Assembly: GCA_020356065.1 (NCBI GenBank)
Contig: CP070632.1
Span: forward strand, 1,444,209-1,487,843
Origin: Nitrospiraceae bacterium
GTDB lineage: Bacteria > Nitrospirota > Thermodesulfovibrionia > UBA6902
DNA length: 43,635 nucleotides
Direction: 5' to 3'
Both the position numbers and the translations under genes were made by a program. Numbering within the stretch: position 1 is the stretch's first letter; each line of letters starts with the position of its first letter. The notes beneath the pieces were generated by a model, which ran no database searches, was not told where the DNA came from, and saw nothing but the letters and a program-made list of their open reading frames with translations. This document shows positions 16,980 through 28,598 of this stretch, piece after piece.

Positions 16980-19322
16980 TTATGTTGTTTTATCTGGTTC
17001 ATAATAAGATGTGTAATAGCGTGAATATGCATGTCGCGAATGATTGTTAATACCATTGAGGAGCACTCCCAATATGTTTGCATTGACTCCTTTTAATAAT
17101 TTTATTGTCCGTAACAGAGCATTACGTGGGGTATTCGAGGCACGTACGACCACTACGACGTAATCTACATATTTTGATAAAATAAGACTATCGGGAATAC
17201 CTACAATGGGCGGTGAATCAATAATAACGAAATCATACTTTCTTGACAGATGGTCAACAAATTTCTTCATACGATATGAATTGAGAAGTGATGATGGATT
17301 TGTCGCAGTAGGGCCGGACGTTACGGTATCAAATTCAGGATTGGGGAATTTTTTTATTATGTCCTTTAAATGGGCTTTACCGGACAGATAGGATGACAGA
17401 CCACTGTCGTTATCCACATTAAGTATCTCATGAAATCCCTGTCTTCTCATGTCGGCATCAACAATAACTCCCTTTCCGGAAAAATGAAGGCAATTTTTTG
17501 CAATATGTGTTGCTAAAAGTGTCTTCCCTTCGCTCGGCAAAGGGCTCGTAATCAGAATTTTTTTTGGCGGCGTTGGTCCATTTGAAAACTGGATAAAGGT
17601 GCTGAATGATCTCAGTGCTTCCGTGAAATGATTATGTTCATATGAATTATTACCGATGAGTTTTCCGGAGTCGATTTTTGTAAATGGAACAGCACCAAGC
17701 ACGGGTACTCTGGTCTCCTGCTCAATGTCATCTACGTCCTTTACTGAATGATCGAAATACTCTAACGTGAAAGCAAGGAAAATCCCTCCAAAGAGACCGA
17801 CAAACACCGAAAGCATTATATTCAATGACTTACTGGGTTTAAAAGGTTCCTGTGGTGTTTTCGCTTTATTAATTATCTGGACATTGCTTTCGGCAAGGGC
17901 AGTGCCTATATCAACTTCCTTAAGTTTTTTTAGAAGCAGATTGTAAAGCTCCTTGTTTGTGTCAACCTCTCCCTTCAACATATGATAATGGACCATTTTT
18001 TGTTGATATGATGTAACATCTTTGCGAAGTGATTCTATTGCTGACGATAGAAATGCTTCTTTTTTAACTGCTATTGCATAATCAGATTCTAATGCTTTTA
18101 GTATCTTCAGCTCCTCTTCCTGAATCTTTCTTTTTAGACTCTCAATTTCTTTATAAATTTGACGCATTTTGGGATAAGCAGGTTTATGAATCTTCAAGAG
18201 ATTAACGTACTCAGCTTCTAGTTCTGCATATTTTAGAGTAAGAGTTTGTATTACCGGATTGTCAAGAACAAGGCCATATTCAACCCCGGTTTTTGTAACT
18301 TCCTGATAAATTGCTTCTTTCGAGATCCTGTCGGCTACTGCCTTATTCATCTCAGATGAGAGTTCTGAAATTTGCAAATTGAACAGACTTCTATTTTCAG
18401 ACTTACCGTCATTAATGAAGATAAACTGATTTTCTTCCAGGTATGTATTCAATGCCTTTTCTGAATCTGAAAGCTTACTTCTCATGGTCTTGGCTTCTTT
18501 CTCAAGACGGTTCTTGCCCTCCAGGACCGGATTCAGTCTGATTTCCATCATATATTTGGCGTATTCATCAGCAATTGTATTAGCGACCATTGCAGAAAGA
18601 ACCGGGTTGGGTGAATGATAACTGATGTCTACAAGCTGGGATGATGTTATCGGCTGAATTTTTAAATTTTCATTAAAATCTTTAATTGCCTGAATTTTCC
18701 GGATGTCTCCTGCAGCCGATACCTTAGTGTCGGAGAGCGCTTTGATCTCATTTTCCAGTAAGGAGGGGCCAAAACGCATTTCAAGGGGTTCTTTCTCCTG
18801 TAATATCTCTTGTATATGGGGTATTCCTTGCTTTGATCCCTCAGAATCTTTTATGAAAAATGCTGAAATGGAGTGTATAAATGATGCCAAAAAATTCTTC
18901 TCAAGAGAAACCTCGCTGTCCAGATTTAACTTTTCTATTACTCTTTCTGCGAGACTGTCACTCATTAAAATATTATACTGAGTCGGATAGTATTCCTTCT
19001 GTAATGTTTCAGCAGAATTATTATCAAATGGCAGTATCTGGTTTTCAACGTTTTGTATTTGAATAGTTGATGTTGATTTGTATGTTGGTTGCATTAAGAA
19101 AGTCACCACAGTACCAATAGTAACAGCACTCATAAAGAACATTGTCACAAGCTTCTTTCTCATAAGCAAAATCTCAATGTAGTCACTAAAATGAGACTGT
19201 TTTCTATCCCCATTATTGAATGACCAAAACATTCTGGAATGCAGGGATTCATGATTTTTAGAATCAATTATTTCTGGCAGATACCTGGCTGGTTTATCCA
19301 CTGCTCTTTCGTCGTTGCTCAT
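16980..19322 (-). CDS. Wzz/BY-kinase fusion: EPS chain-length determinant and tyrosine autokinase
   Basis: A 780-residue polysaccharide co-polymerase fused to its bacterial tyrosine kinase. The Wzz domain spans transmembrane helices at about 57-77 and 500-520, with a long coiled-coil periplasmic region (about 265-480) and a proline-rich PQEPFKPSKS motif just before helix 2. The kinase has Walker A TSPLPSEGKT (592-601), Walker A' VIVDADMRR (619-627) and Walker B DFVIIDSPP (697-705). The C-terminal tyrosine cluster HAYSRYYTSYYEP (765-777) is the expected autophosphorylation site. It controls polymer length with the Wzy/Wzx machinery at the inner membrane. It is the second gene downstream of the sigma-54 promoter at 19759. 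ATG 19322 has only a weak ribosome site. Confidence 0.95.
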   Translation of the reverse strand: MSNDERAVDKPARYLPEIIDSKNHESLHSRMFWSFNNGDRKQSHFSDYIEILLMRKKLVTMFFMSAVTIGTVVTFLMQPTYKSTSTIQIQNVENQILPFDNNSAETLQKEYYPTQYNILMSDSLAERVIEKLNLDSEVSLEKNFLASFIHSISAFFIKDSEGSKQGIPHIQEILQEKEPLEMRFGPSLLENEIKALSDTKVSAAGDIRKIQAIKDFNENLKIQPITSSQLVDISYHSPNPVLSAMVANTIADEYAKYMMEIRLNPVLEGKNRLEKEAKTMRSKLSDSEKALNTYLEENQFIFINDGKSENRSLFNLQISELSSEMNKAVADRISKEAIYQEVTKTGVEYGLVLDNPVIQTLTLKYAELEAEYVNLLKIHKPAYPKMRQIYKEIESLKRKIQEEELKILKALESDYAIAVKKEAFLSSAIESLRKDVTSYQQKMVHYHMLKGEVDTNKELYNLLLKKLKEVDIGTALAESNVQIINKAKTPQEPFKPSKSLNIMLSVFVGLFGGIFLAFTLEYFDHSVKDVDDIEQETRVPVLGAVPFTKIDSGKLIGNNSYEHNHFTEALRSFSTFIQFSNGPTPPKKILITSPLPSEGKTLLATHIAKNCLHFSGKGVIVDADMRRQGFHEILNVDNDSGLSSYLSGKAHLKDIIKKFPNPEFDTVTSGPTATNPSSLLNSYRMKKFVDHLSRKYDFVIIDSPPIVGIPDSLILSKYVDYVVVVVRASNTPRNALLRTIKLLKGVNANILGVLLNGINNHSRHAYSRYYTSYYEPDKTT

Positions 19323-19410
19323 ATTGTATCTCAGATAATTACGTTATCAGGGTTCATTCCAAGTTTAGTATTTTAGGCACTGCTCCGCCTCTTCAGTTAC
19401 AAGGCTATGA

Positions 19411-19436
19411 AAAAGAGATGGACTTTAATCTCTTTT
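19411..19436 (-). other. AT-rich hairpin in the gap before the BY-kinase gene
   Basis: The arms aaaagagat (19411-19419) and atctctttt (19428-19436) form a perfect 9-bp stem. On the minus strand it is followed by TTTTTC, so it could be a weak terminator or attenuator between the winged-helix gene and the BY-kinase gene. Nothing else is seen in this 157-bp gap. Confidence 0.4.
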
Positions 19437-19480
19437 GCAATTCTAAATCATGTATATTAACGAGCAGTTCTATAATGTCT

Positions 19481-19717
19481 TTAATGCTCGCTGCGATTAA
19501 GGCTATATAATATTTGAGAATCATCTTTCGTATGCTTGATTATCAACCCTTGCGATACAAGGTCTGCAAGTGCTTCCTTGACTACGGCAGTCTGGTGAAT
19601 AATCCTGCATTCCAACAACCACCACTGAACAATACCATCCAGTGTGTCACGAGCCTCAGGATGCTCCGTAAGATAAGACATTATTTCGGACCGTATATTG
19701 TCTTTGCTGATCTTCAT
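19481..19717 (-). CDS. Small winged-helix-like protein, first gene of the sigma-54-driven EPS transcript
   Basis: A 78-residue protein (MKISKDNIRSEIMSYLTEHP ... IIKHTKDDSQILYSLNRSEH). The helix-helix-helix-hairpin pattern, with ALADLVSQGLIIKHTKDDSQ as a possible recognition helix plus wing, suggests a small winged-helix fold; this is a pattern judgement only. An ATG at 19753 would give 90 residues, but the predicted sigma-54 start point (about 19748) lies downstream of it. ATG 19717 is therefore preferred, with a leader of about 31 nt. Proteins of this look often precede EPS genes in related bacteria. It may be a local regulator. Confidence 0.62.
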   Translation of the reverse strand: MKISKDNIRSEIMSYLTEHPEARDTLDGIVQWWLLECRIIHQTAVVKEALADLVSQGLIIKHTKDDSQILYSLNRSEH

Positions 19718-19758
19718 ATGTGAGCTATTCTTTAAACGTTTCATCCTCAACATAGGTA

Positions 19759-19774
19759 AGCAACTATTGTGCCA
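19759..19774 (-). promoter_or_regulatory. Sigma-54 (-24/-12) promoter
   Basis: On the minus strand the site reads TGGCAC-AATAG-TTGCT. It matches the sigma-54 consensus TGGCACG-N4-TTGCW at every position except the optional G, with the invariant GG and GC exactly 10 nt apart. The predicted start of transcription is about 19748. It faces the winged-helix and BY-kinase genes and lies about 230 bp from the end of a sigma-54 activator gene. Confidence 0.85.
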
Positions 19775-19964
19775 CTCAATTTCTATAAGATCTCCACCAT
19801 AACTGGAATTCTTTTAAGCATTTGTTTTAATGTGAAGAATCCTGTTTGCAGATTTTAGAAAAAAATAAAGATTACTTGATTTTTTTTTGCAGTTAAACAG
19901 CCAGGCAGGATATTCTTGTCCTCGTAATGAAGATAAAATTAATATCTTCATTTCTTTTAAGGTA

Positions 19965-19994
19965 TTTCACTATGATAAATTTGTCATAGTGAAA
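19965..19994. promoter_or_regulatory. 30-bp perfect palindrome, candidate enhancer (UAS) for the sigma-54 activator
   Basis: The arms tttcactatga (19965-19975) and tcatagtgaaa (19984-19994) pair perfectly around an 8-nt centre. It lies about 190-220 bp upstream of the -24 element at 19774, the normal range for enhancer-binding-protein sites, and 12 nt after the stop of the activator gene. No T-tract follows on the minus strand, so a terminator is less likely. A second inverted repeat (tgaagata 19928-19935, tatcttca 19943-19950) lies next to it. Confidence 0.5.
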
Positions 19995-20006
19995 CAGCTA
20001 ATTATC

Positions 20007-21431
20007 CTAGGTCTCTATTTGAACGTACTTATGGATGTGCTTGAAATCTTGTACGTCTATTTTATATTTTCTTATCAGTTCCCAAAAAGCACGTCGATTC
20101 TTTTGTGCCGCCTCAGCAGCCCTTGTTATGTTTCCCTGATATGCGAGCAGGATTTGCTGTATATATTTCATTTCAAACTGCTCGATCGCCCTGGCTTTTG
20201 CAATTTTTAAAGGTTCAATCGGTTTTTTTTCTTTCATAATTGTCAAGATAATATCAGAAGATTTTATGACTTCGTGCTCAGAAAAAATGACAGCTCTTTC
20301 AATAATATTCTCCAACTCTCTCACATTTCCCGGCCAGTCGTAAGCCAAGAGCTTTCGTAATGCCTTAGATGTAAAACCTGAGATCTCTTTATCAAATTCT
20401 TTAGCATAAATTTCTAAAAAATGTCGTGACAGAATCGGAATATCATCTCTACGTTCACGAAGTGGCGGCAACATGATCGGTACTACATTCAATCGATAAA
20501 AAAGGTCTCTGCGGAATTTTTCTTTCTTTACAGCATCCTCTAAATTACTGTTAGTTGCGGCTATAATACGAATGTCTGCCCGAATCTGCTTGGTAGACCC
20601 GAGCTGACGATATACTTTATCCTGGATCAGGTGTAAAAGTTTAATCTGTGCTGAATAAGTCAGACTGTCAACTTCATCAAGGAATAAAGTACCCTTATCA
20701 GCCTCTTGAATCAGTCCGGATCGTGATATCGAGGCTCCTGTAAATGCTCCCTGAATATGGCCAAACATTTCATTTTCTATCAGTTCGACCGGAATCGCTC
20801 CACAGTTAATAGGAATAAAAGCATTACCTGCTCGAAGGCTGAGGTAATGAATAGCCCTTGCAAATAGCTCTTTTCCTGTTCCTGTCTCACCGATAATCAG
20901 AACATTTGCATTACACCGCCCAATAACAGGGATTTTCTTTTTCTCCTCGATAAAAGTCGAATTCTTTCCAACTAATTGTTTCAGTCCCAGTTTCTCTTTC
21001 AGATTATTTGTAAAAATCTTTCTGTTTTGCTTATGTGTAATTAATCTCGATACTTGAGGAATAATATTATTCGTGCTGAGCGGTGGTATGATGAAATCGG
21101 CTGCTCCCGCGTGAAGCAGTGAAATTATATGATCCGTATCACTCCTTTCAAGCACAACTATGACCGGCAATGATACACTTTCATTGAATAATGAATGAAA
21201 AGACACATTGCTCTGATCCGAGCAATGTGGCGGCAAGACCAGAAGCATTAAGTCAGGATCATAATGATCGATTTTACAATTTAGTTCTTTTCTGAAATCT
21301 GCATTACCATAATCTTCGAATGACCATTTTAAAAATTGGATATGAAAATCCGACTTTGAAAGAACAGTCTTAACTGATTTACCGATGCCGGCATGAGCAT
21401 TAAGATCAAGAATTAAAAGGTTATTAGTCAT
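20007..21431 (-). CDS. Sigma-54-dependent activator with pseudo-receiver domain
   Basis: A 474-residue bacterial enhancer-binding protein. The N-terminal region (1-130) has receiver-like spacing but lacks the catalytic residues: Val65 stands where the phospho-acceptor Asp is expected (PDLMLLVLPP), Glu95 replaces the Ser/Thr, and Pro116 replaces the conserved Lys (GAADFIIPP). The AAA+ domain is intact: Walker A GETGTGKE (181-188), sigma-54-contact loop GAFTGA (228-233), Walker B TLFLDEV (248-254), sensor/finger FRRDLFYRLN (306-315), WPGNVREL (366-373). A Fis-type HTH (GNITRAAEAAQKNRRAFWEL) is at 433-452. It probably activates the promoter at 19759 and so the EPS genes, controlled by something other than aspartate phosphorylation (inference). 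ATG 21431 has a weak ribosome site. Confidence 0.93.
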   Translation of the reverse strand: MTNNLLILDLNAHAGIGKSVKTVLSKSDFHIQFLKWSFEDYGNADFRKELNCKIDHYDPDLMLLVLPPHCSDQSNVSFHSLFNESVSLPVIVVLERSDTDHIISLLHAGAADFIIPPLSTNNIIPQVSRLITHKQNRKIFTNNLKEKLGLKQLVGKNSTFIEEKKKIPVIGRCNANVLIIGETGTGKELFARAIHYLSLRAGNAFIPINCGAIPVELIENEMFGHIQGAFTGASISRSGLIQEADKGTLFLDEVDSLTYSAQIKLLHLIQDKVYRQLGSTKQIRADIRIIAATNSNLEDAVKKEKFRRDLFYRLNVVPIMLPPLRERRDDIPILSRHFLEIYAKEFDKEISGFTSKALRKLLAYDWPGNVRELENIIERAVIFSEHEVIKSSDIILTIMKEKKPIEPLKIAKARAIEQFEMKYIQQILLAYQGNITRAAEAAQKNRRAFWELIRKYKIDVQDFKHIHKYVQIET

Positions 21432-22079
21432 AATTTGTTAACTTTTTCTATAAGTTTAGGATTAATGAATAAACCGACGCCTTCTTTTGAGGGTGGAATA
21501 ATCAATATGTAGATTATACTCCTATATAAACTATATCTGTATTGAAGTTATTAAACTATCAGGTAAATCTGATATTATTGTAAGATAATAAACTATAAAT
21601 TGTAAGGAAAATCTTACAAATAATATCCTGTGCATATGTTGTAATTATTTCGATGAATATGATCTTTTGATCAGGATAACATGGGAATACCTGAGATTCC
21701 TTGAGACTCATCGTCAGTAAATTCATTGTGTGCATGTGCTAGTATACTTGATAGCCAGGGTCTCGTCTATTACCTATAAGTATATATTCAAAAAATATTC
21801 TTGGCTAAAACTAAAGTTTCAGTTGTCAGAACACAAACCGAAAAGCTGTTTCAAACTTATAGGATGGAATTGAACTATAAGTTTGGACAGTTGCTGACGT
21901 AAACTACAGGAGAACTGAAGTTATTGATAACGTCAATTTGTCAAAGGATCCAGACTGAATAACTTATAATTTTAAACATCATGAAATACGCAGTATTGAA
22001 ACTGTGGGAAGTCACCAATAAAAACTAAAAGATGGTGATTTGAAAAGCTTGACAATCATTGTTCAGTGTGTAGATTCTC
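21432..22079. other. 648-bp AT-rich intergenic region
   Basis: No supported gene. It lies between the start of the sigma-54 activator gene and the end of the PP-loop gene, so it should hold the activator's promoter. The main structure is the inverted repeat at 21571-21627. No sigma-54 site, tRNA or terminator was recognised. Confidence 0.6.
21571..21627. repeat. Long inverted repeat upstream of the sigma-54 activator gene
   Basis: The arms gatattattgtaagat (21571-21586) and atcttacaaataatatc (21611-21627) pair over 16 bp with a single-base bulge. The 24-nt centre holds another copy of ttgtaag. It lies about 140-195 bp upstream of ATG 21431 and may be an operator; no T-tract follows on either side. 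Confidence 0.5.
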
Positions 22080-23108
22080 TTACATCAATACCTGACAATC
22101 CTTATCCTGGACTATTTTATATGTATTTATCAGATCATCATCAGCAGGATGAATCTTCACTATGGATTTCTGACCGTTCATTGAGACAGATACGTCTACT
22201 TTCGAAAGATTCCTGGCTGCCGAGTATCGGGCACATAAAGAAGCAGCTGTTAAGACAGCTTCTTCTGATGGAGTACCAGTAATCATGGTAACAGGACTTC
22301 CATAGCCTGGAACATGCATTGTACAATCATCATTCCCGGCGATTGATAAAATGATTTCATTTTCCTCCCTGTTTCTGCCGACAATTATTTTGCAGTCAGA
22401 AGAACACCTGAAGTGTCTCCCGACTCTTAAAAGATTAATATCTTTATAAGCCGGATCCGGATTATGGTCAAAAAGCTCCTTTAACCTGCAAGAATAATTA
22501 GGTTCTGTCAGCAGGCATCCACCGGCAGGGGCCGGGTACTCGTTCAGACCAAATTCTTTTGCCAGGGCAATCTGCGGTTTTCTTGAACGGCCAGAAAAGT
22601 CATACAGAAGATCTCGGTCAACGAGTCCCTGTTCTTCGGGAATGGTCGGTTTCATGAGTTTTGCAGAAAGTGGTCTGAGAACATATCCTTTTGCATCAGC
22701 TTCCCTGTCGATAACAGGAAACGTGTCCCTTCTCTGACTCATCGGTCTCTGACCAAGGACTTCTCCTGTGATAAGAAAATCAGCACCTGATATCTCCATC
22801 AAATTCTTTGCCTCTTTTAACATCAAGATACGGCAGTCGACACACGGATTCATATTTTTTCCATGGCCATGTTTGGGGTTCTTGACAATGTCTATAAATT
22901 TGTCGGAAAGATGGGCCATCTTCACCCTGAATCCAAACTTAACCGAAGCGGCAAAAGGATCTTTGGAGCATGAGGACCTGTCACCAATTTCACATCCAAA
23001 GTGATTAAGAAACGTTATGGCAGTGACATCAATCCCCTGCTTCAGCATGATCAGCACTGCAAGCGTGCTGTCTAGTCCTCCTGAAAATAATGCAATAGCC
23101 TTAGACAT
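22080..23108 (-). CDS. PP-loop ATPase, MnmA/ThiI-like, with C-terminal DUF814-like domain
   Basis: A 342-residue protein. It begins MSKAIALFSGGLDSTLAVLI, with the PP-loop SGGLDS that adenylates a tRNA or sulphur-transfer substrate. CVDCR (with an upstream Cys pair) and LITGEVLGQRPMSQR are shared with tRNA thiolases of the MnmA/ThiI group. The last 120 residues (LLRVGRHFRCSSDCKIIVGR) resemble the DUF814/NFACT-R module found fused to such PP-loop proteins. A role in tRNA thio-modification is likely but unproven. ATG 23108 is chosen over 23144 because GGAAAGG lies 5 nt upstream and the PP-loop follows at once. It is transcribed away from kdsB. Confidence 0.82.
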   Translation of the reverse strand: MSKAIALFSGGLDSTLAVLIMLKQGIDVTAITFLNHFGCEIGDRSSCSKDPFAASVKFGFRVKMAHLSDKFIDIVKNPKHGHGKNMNPCVDCRILMLKEAKNLMEISGADFLITGEVLGQRPMSQRRDTFPVIDREADAKGYVLRPLSAKLMKPTIPEEQGLVDRDLLYDFSGRSRKPQIALAKEFGLNEYPAPAGGCLLTEPNYSCRLKELFDHNPDPAYKDINLLRVGRHFRCSSDCKIIVGRNREENEIILSIAGNDDCTMHVPGYGSPVTMITGTPSEEAVLTAASLCARYSAARNLSKVDVSVSMNGQKSIVKIHPADDDLINTYKIVQDKDCQVLM

Positions 23109-23147
23109 GGTAACCTTTCCAATTAACGAGGTTATAACTCTCATATT

Positions 23148-23176
23148 ATCTTACAAATTATTGAGTTTAAGTTCAA
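23148..23176 (-). promoter_or_regulatory. Sigma-70-like promoter for the PP-loop gene
   Basis: On the minus strand: -35 TTGAAC (complement of 23171-23176), 17-nt spacer, -10 TAAGAT (complement of 23148-23153). The start would be near 23141, giving a leader of about 33 nt. The -35 box lies in the left arm of a palindrome shared with the divergent promoter at 23186. Confidence 0.5.
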
Positions 23177-23185
23177 TTTTGCCTC

Positions 23186-23214
23186 TTGAACTTAAAAGGC
23201 AAATATTGTAAAGT
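23186..23214 (+). promoter_or_regulatory. Sigma-70-like promoter for the kdsB operon
   Basis: -35 TTGAAC (23186-23191), 17-nt spacer, -10 TAAAGT (23209-23214). The predicted start falls at or next to the GTG codon of kdsB (23220), implying a leaderless or near-leaderless message. The arms tttaagttcaa (23166-23176) and ttgaacttaaa (23186-23196) form a perfect 11-bp palindrome. Confidence 0.4.
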
Positions 23215-23219
23215 AGATC

Positions 23220-26906
<3,687 letters not shown>

Positions 26907-26933
26907 TGCAGCGGATCTCCGGGATTAATTGAT

Positions 26934-27254
26934 ATGAGAAATATAAGAAGACAGCAGGTGGACCAGAATAGAAAGAGAAGAAAGGTTGTGTTTCTGACTT
27001 TTGGAATACTGTTTTCAATTTATCTGACATTCACACTGGTTTTTGGAGATAACGGTCTGATCAGTTATTTAAAATTGAAGTCGACTAAAAACAGCCTGCA
27101 GGCCGAGACAATAGTGGTGAAAGATCGTAACAATGATATCAGGAATCAGATTGAAGCCATAGAAAAAGAACCGGAAGTCGTTGAAGAGCTTGCAAGAGAA
27201 TACGGGCTGACCAAGAAGGGCGAACTTATTTTCAAGTTCGACAGTCAGGAGTAA
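26934..27254 (+). CDS. ftsB: FtsB/DivIC-family septum formation protein
   Basis: A 106-residue bitopic inner-membrane protein. It has a short basic cytoplasmic tail (MRNIRRQQVDQNRKRRK), one transmembrane helix (about 18-37, VVFLTFGILFSIYLTFTLVF) and a periplasmic coiled coil (about 48-80). A DivIC-type end follows (VEELAREYGLTKKGELIFKF). It is expected to link FtsQ and FtsL in the divisome. It lies 27 bp after eno, the arrangement also known in gamma-proteobacteria, which supports the call. Confidence 0.88.
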   Translation: MRNIRRQQVDQNRKRRKVVFLTFGILFSIYLTFTLVFGDNGLISYLKLKSTKNSLQAETIVVKDRNNDIRNQIEAIEKEPEVVEELAREYGLTKKGELIFKFDSQE

Positions 27255-27297
27255 AGAAGAGCTTAGAGCAATAACCAGATTGCCGCGGAGGAGAAAA

Positions 27298-27666
27298 GTG
27301 TACGATTTAATGATAGAAACGCAGTTTTCATCTGCGCATCAGCTGAGAGGATATAAGGGAAAGTGTGAAGCGCTGCATGGGCATAACTGGCGGGTGCAGG
27401 TAACGGTATCCTCTGAAAAGCTGGATGATACAGGCATGGTGATAGACTTTCATGATCTGAAGAAAATGGCAGCAGAAATAATATCATCCCTGGACCATTC
27501 TTTTTTAAATGACGTCTTCCCGTTTACCGAGATCAATCCGTCATCTGAAAATATTGCAAAGTGGATTTTTGATTCCTTTAAAAAGAAGCTGGACAACGAC
27601 CAGTGTAATATTTCCTCCGTAACTGTGTGGGAAAACGAGACAGCCTCAGCAACATATTATGAGTAG
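27298..27666 (+). CDS. queD: 6-carboxytetrahydropterin synthase (QueD/PTPS family)
   Basis: A 122-residue protein that makes 6-carboxy-5,6,7,8-tetrahydropterin from dihydroneopterin triphosphate for queuosine synthesis. Zinc ligands and the catalytic Cys are in FSSAHQL and KCEALHGHNW. GMVIDFHDLK, LDHSFLND and VTVWENETASATYYE complete the family pattern. GTG 27298 is chosen because GGAGGA lies 5 nt upstream; the in-frame TTG at 27280 would place that ribosome site inside the gene. It is the last gene of the plus-strand operon. Confidence 0.94.
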   Translation: MYDLMIETQFSSAHQLRGYKGKCEALHGHNWRVQVTVSSEKLDDTGMVIDFHDLKKMAAEIISSLDHSFLNDVFPFTEINPSSENIAKWIFDSFKKKLDNDQCNISSVTVWENETASATYYE

Positions 27667-27694
27667 TGACGTACAGTGTCTGCTCAGGTTACAA

Positions 27695-27708
27695 CTGCCT
27701 GTAGGCAG
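27695..27708. terminator. Weak bidirectional terminator candidate
   Basis: The stem ctgcc/ggcag with a tgta loop lies in the 47-bp gap between two converging genes. It has only a loose AT-rich flank (aattatta) and no real T-tract, so it is a weak call resting on position. Confidence 0.3.
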
Positions 27709-27713
27709 AATTA

Positions 27714-28598
27714 TTACTGAAAACCGATAACAGCAGTAAAGGGAAAGAGTATTTCTCCGCCGTGATTATCATTTACTGCTATCTCAACATCATGATAGCC
27801 TTTATCCTCAGTAGAAAATTCCCAGCTGATGGCCCCACTTACCGGATCTATGTTCATCCCATCAGGTCCCTTCCTCAGTTGAAAGCTGAGTGTGTCTCCG
27901 TCAGGATCAGTAACATCGGGCCTGTATGTGTATGTCTGTCCACTGAGGATCGGATCGCTGTCCGCAACACGGGGAAGGGCATTGAGGACTTTCCTGTTAA
28001 GCGTTACGCTCTTTCCGGTATCTTCCCCGTCGCTGGGAAAGACTTCAACTGACACCATGTCCCCTCTTTTAAGGTCAGTGTCAAGAAAACTGTCGTCACT
28101 TTCATAATTTCCATTCAGGAACCACTTGTATTGAAAGAAAACAGAATCATTATCAAGGTCACGTGCGTTTGCCTGAACCTGAAATGTAGATTCAGAAGTT
28201 GCAAATTCAGGTATAAGCTTTGCCCTGTCTATGACAGGAGGGCTGTTCCTGATCGTTAATTCATTGGATAGGTACTCATTTTTTCCGCTTATGACCAGTG
28301 CCTGTACTAAATCTCCCTTGCTCAGATCCTTTGGTACGAATCTGAGTCCTTCAGCAGATTCTTCTCTTATACCATTTACCATCCACTGGATTGTCACTGT
28401 ACCTGTTAAGATGTCATTTTTTTCCAGAGATATTATTGATGCCTTTGTAGCGTTCTCCGGACCTATGGAGACATGTGTCGTTTTACTTTCTGTCCCTGCA
28501 CCAGTGGCAGGCTTATGAACATTGCCGGAGTTACTGCTGCAGCTGATAATAAATACTAATATCAGGAGCAGCAGTGCTGTATGTTTCAATTTCATCAT
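27714..28598 (-). CDS. Lipoprotein with putative Ig (He_PIG-like) domains, end of pilus module A
   Basis: A 294-residue lipoprotein with signal MMKLKHTALLLLILVFIISC and lipidation at Cys20. A spacer rich in Ser, Gly and Thr follows, then two or three Ig-like repeats. The last has PRVADSDPILSGQTYTYRPD, then DPVSGAISWEFSTEDKGYHD and VNDNHGG, the putative-Ig pattern. It is clearly homologous to the C-terminal half of the 36178-37197 protein. Its ATG overlaps the pilY1 stop by 4 bp (ATGA), so it is translationally coupled to the pilus tip gene. Probably anchored in the outer membrane facing the periplasm; its role in pilus assembly is inference. Confidence 0.85.
   Translation of the reverse strand: MMKLKHTALLLLILVFIISCSSNSGNVHKPATGAGTESKTTHVSIGPENATKASIISLEKNDILTGTVTIQWMVNGIREESAEGLRFVPKDLSKGDLVQALVISGKNEYLSNELTIRNSPPVIDRAKLIPEFATSESTFQVQANARDLDNDSVFFQYKWFLNGNYESDDSFLDTDLKRGDMVSVEVFPSDGEDTGKSVTLNRKVLNALPRVADSDPILSGQTYTYRPDVTDPDGDTLSFQLRKGPDGMNIDPVSGAISWEFSTEDKGYHDVEIAVNDNHGGEILFPFTAVIGFQ

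Noticed and set aside
19965-19994. The palindrome read as an intrinsic terminator of the activator gene
   Set aside because: No T-tract follows on the minus strand; a binding site fits better, though a terminator role cannot be fully excluded.
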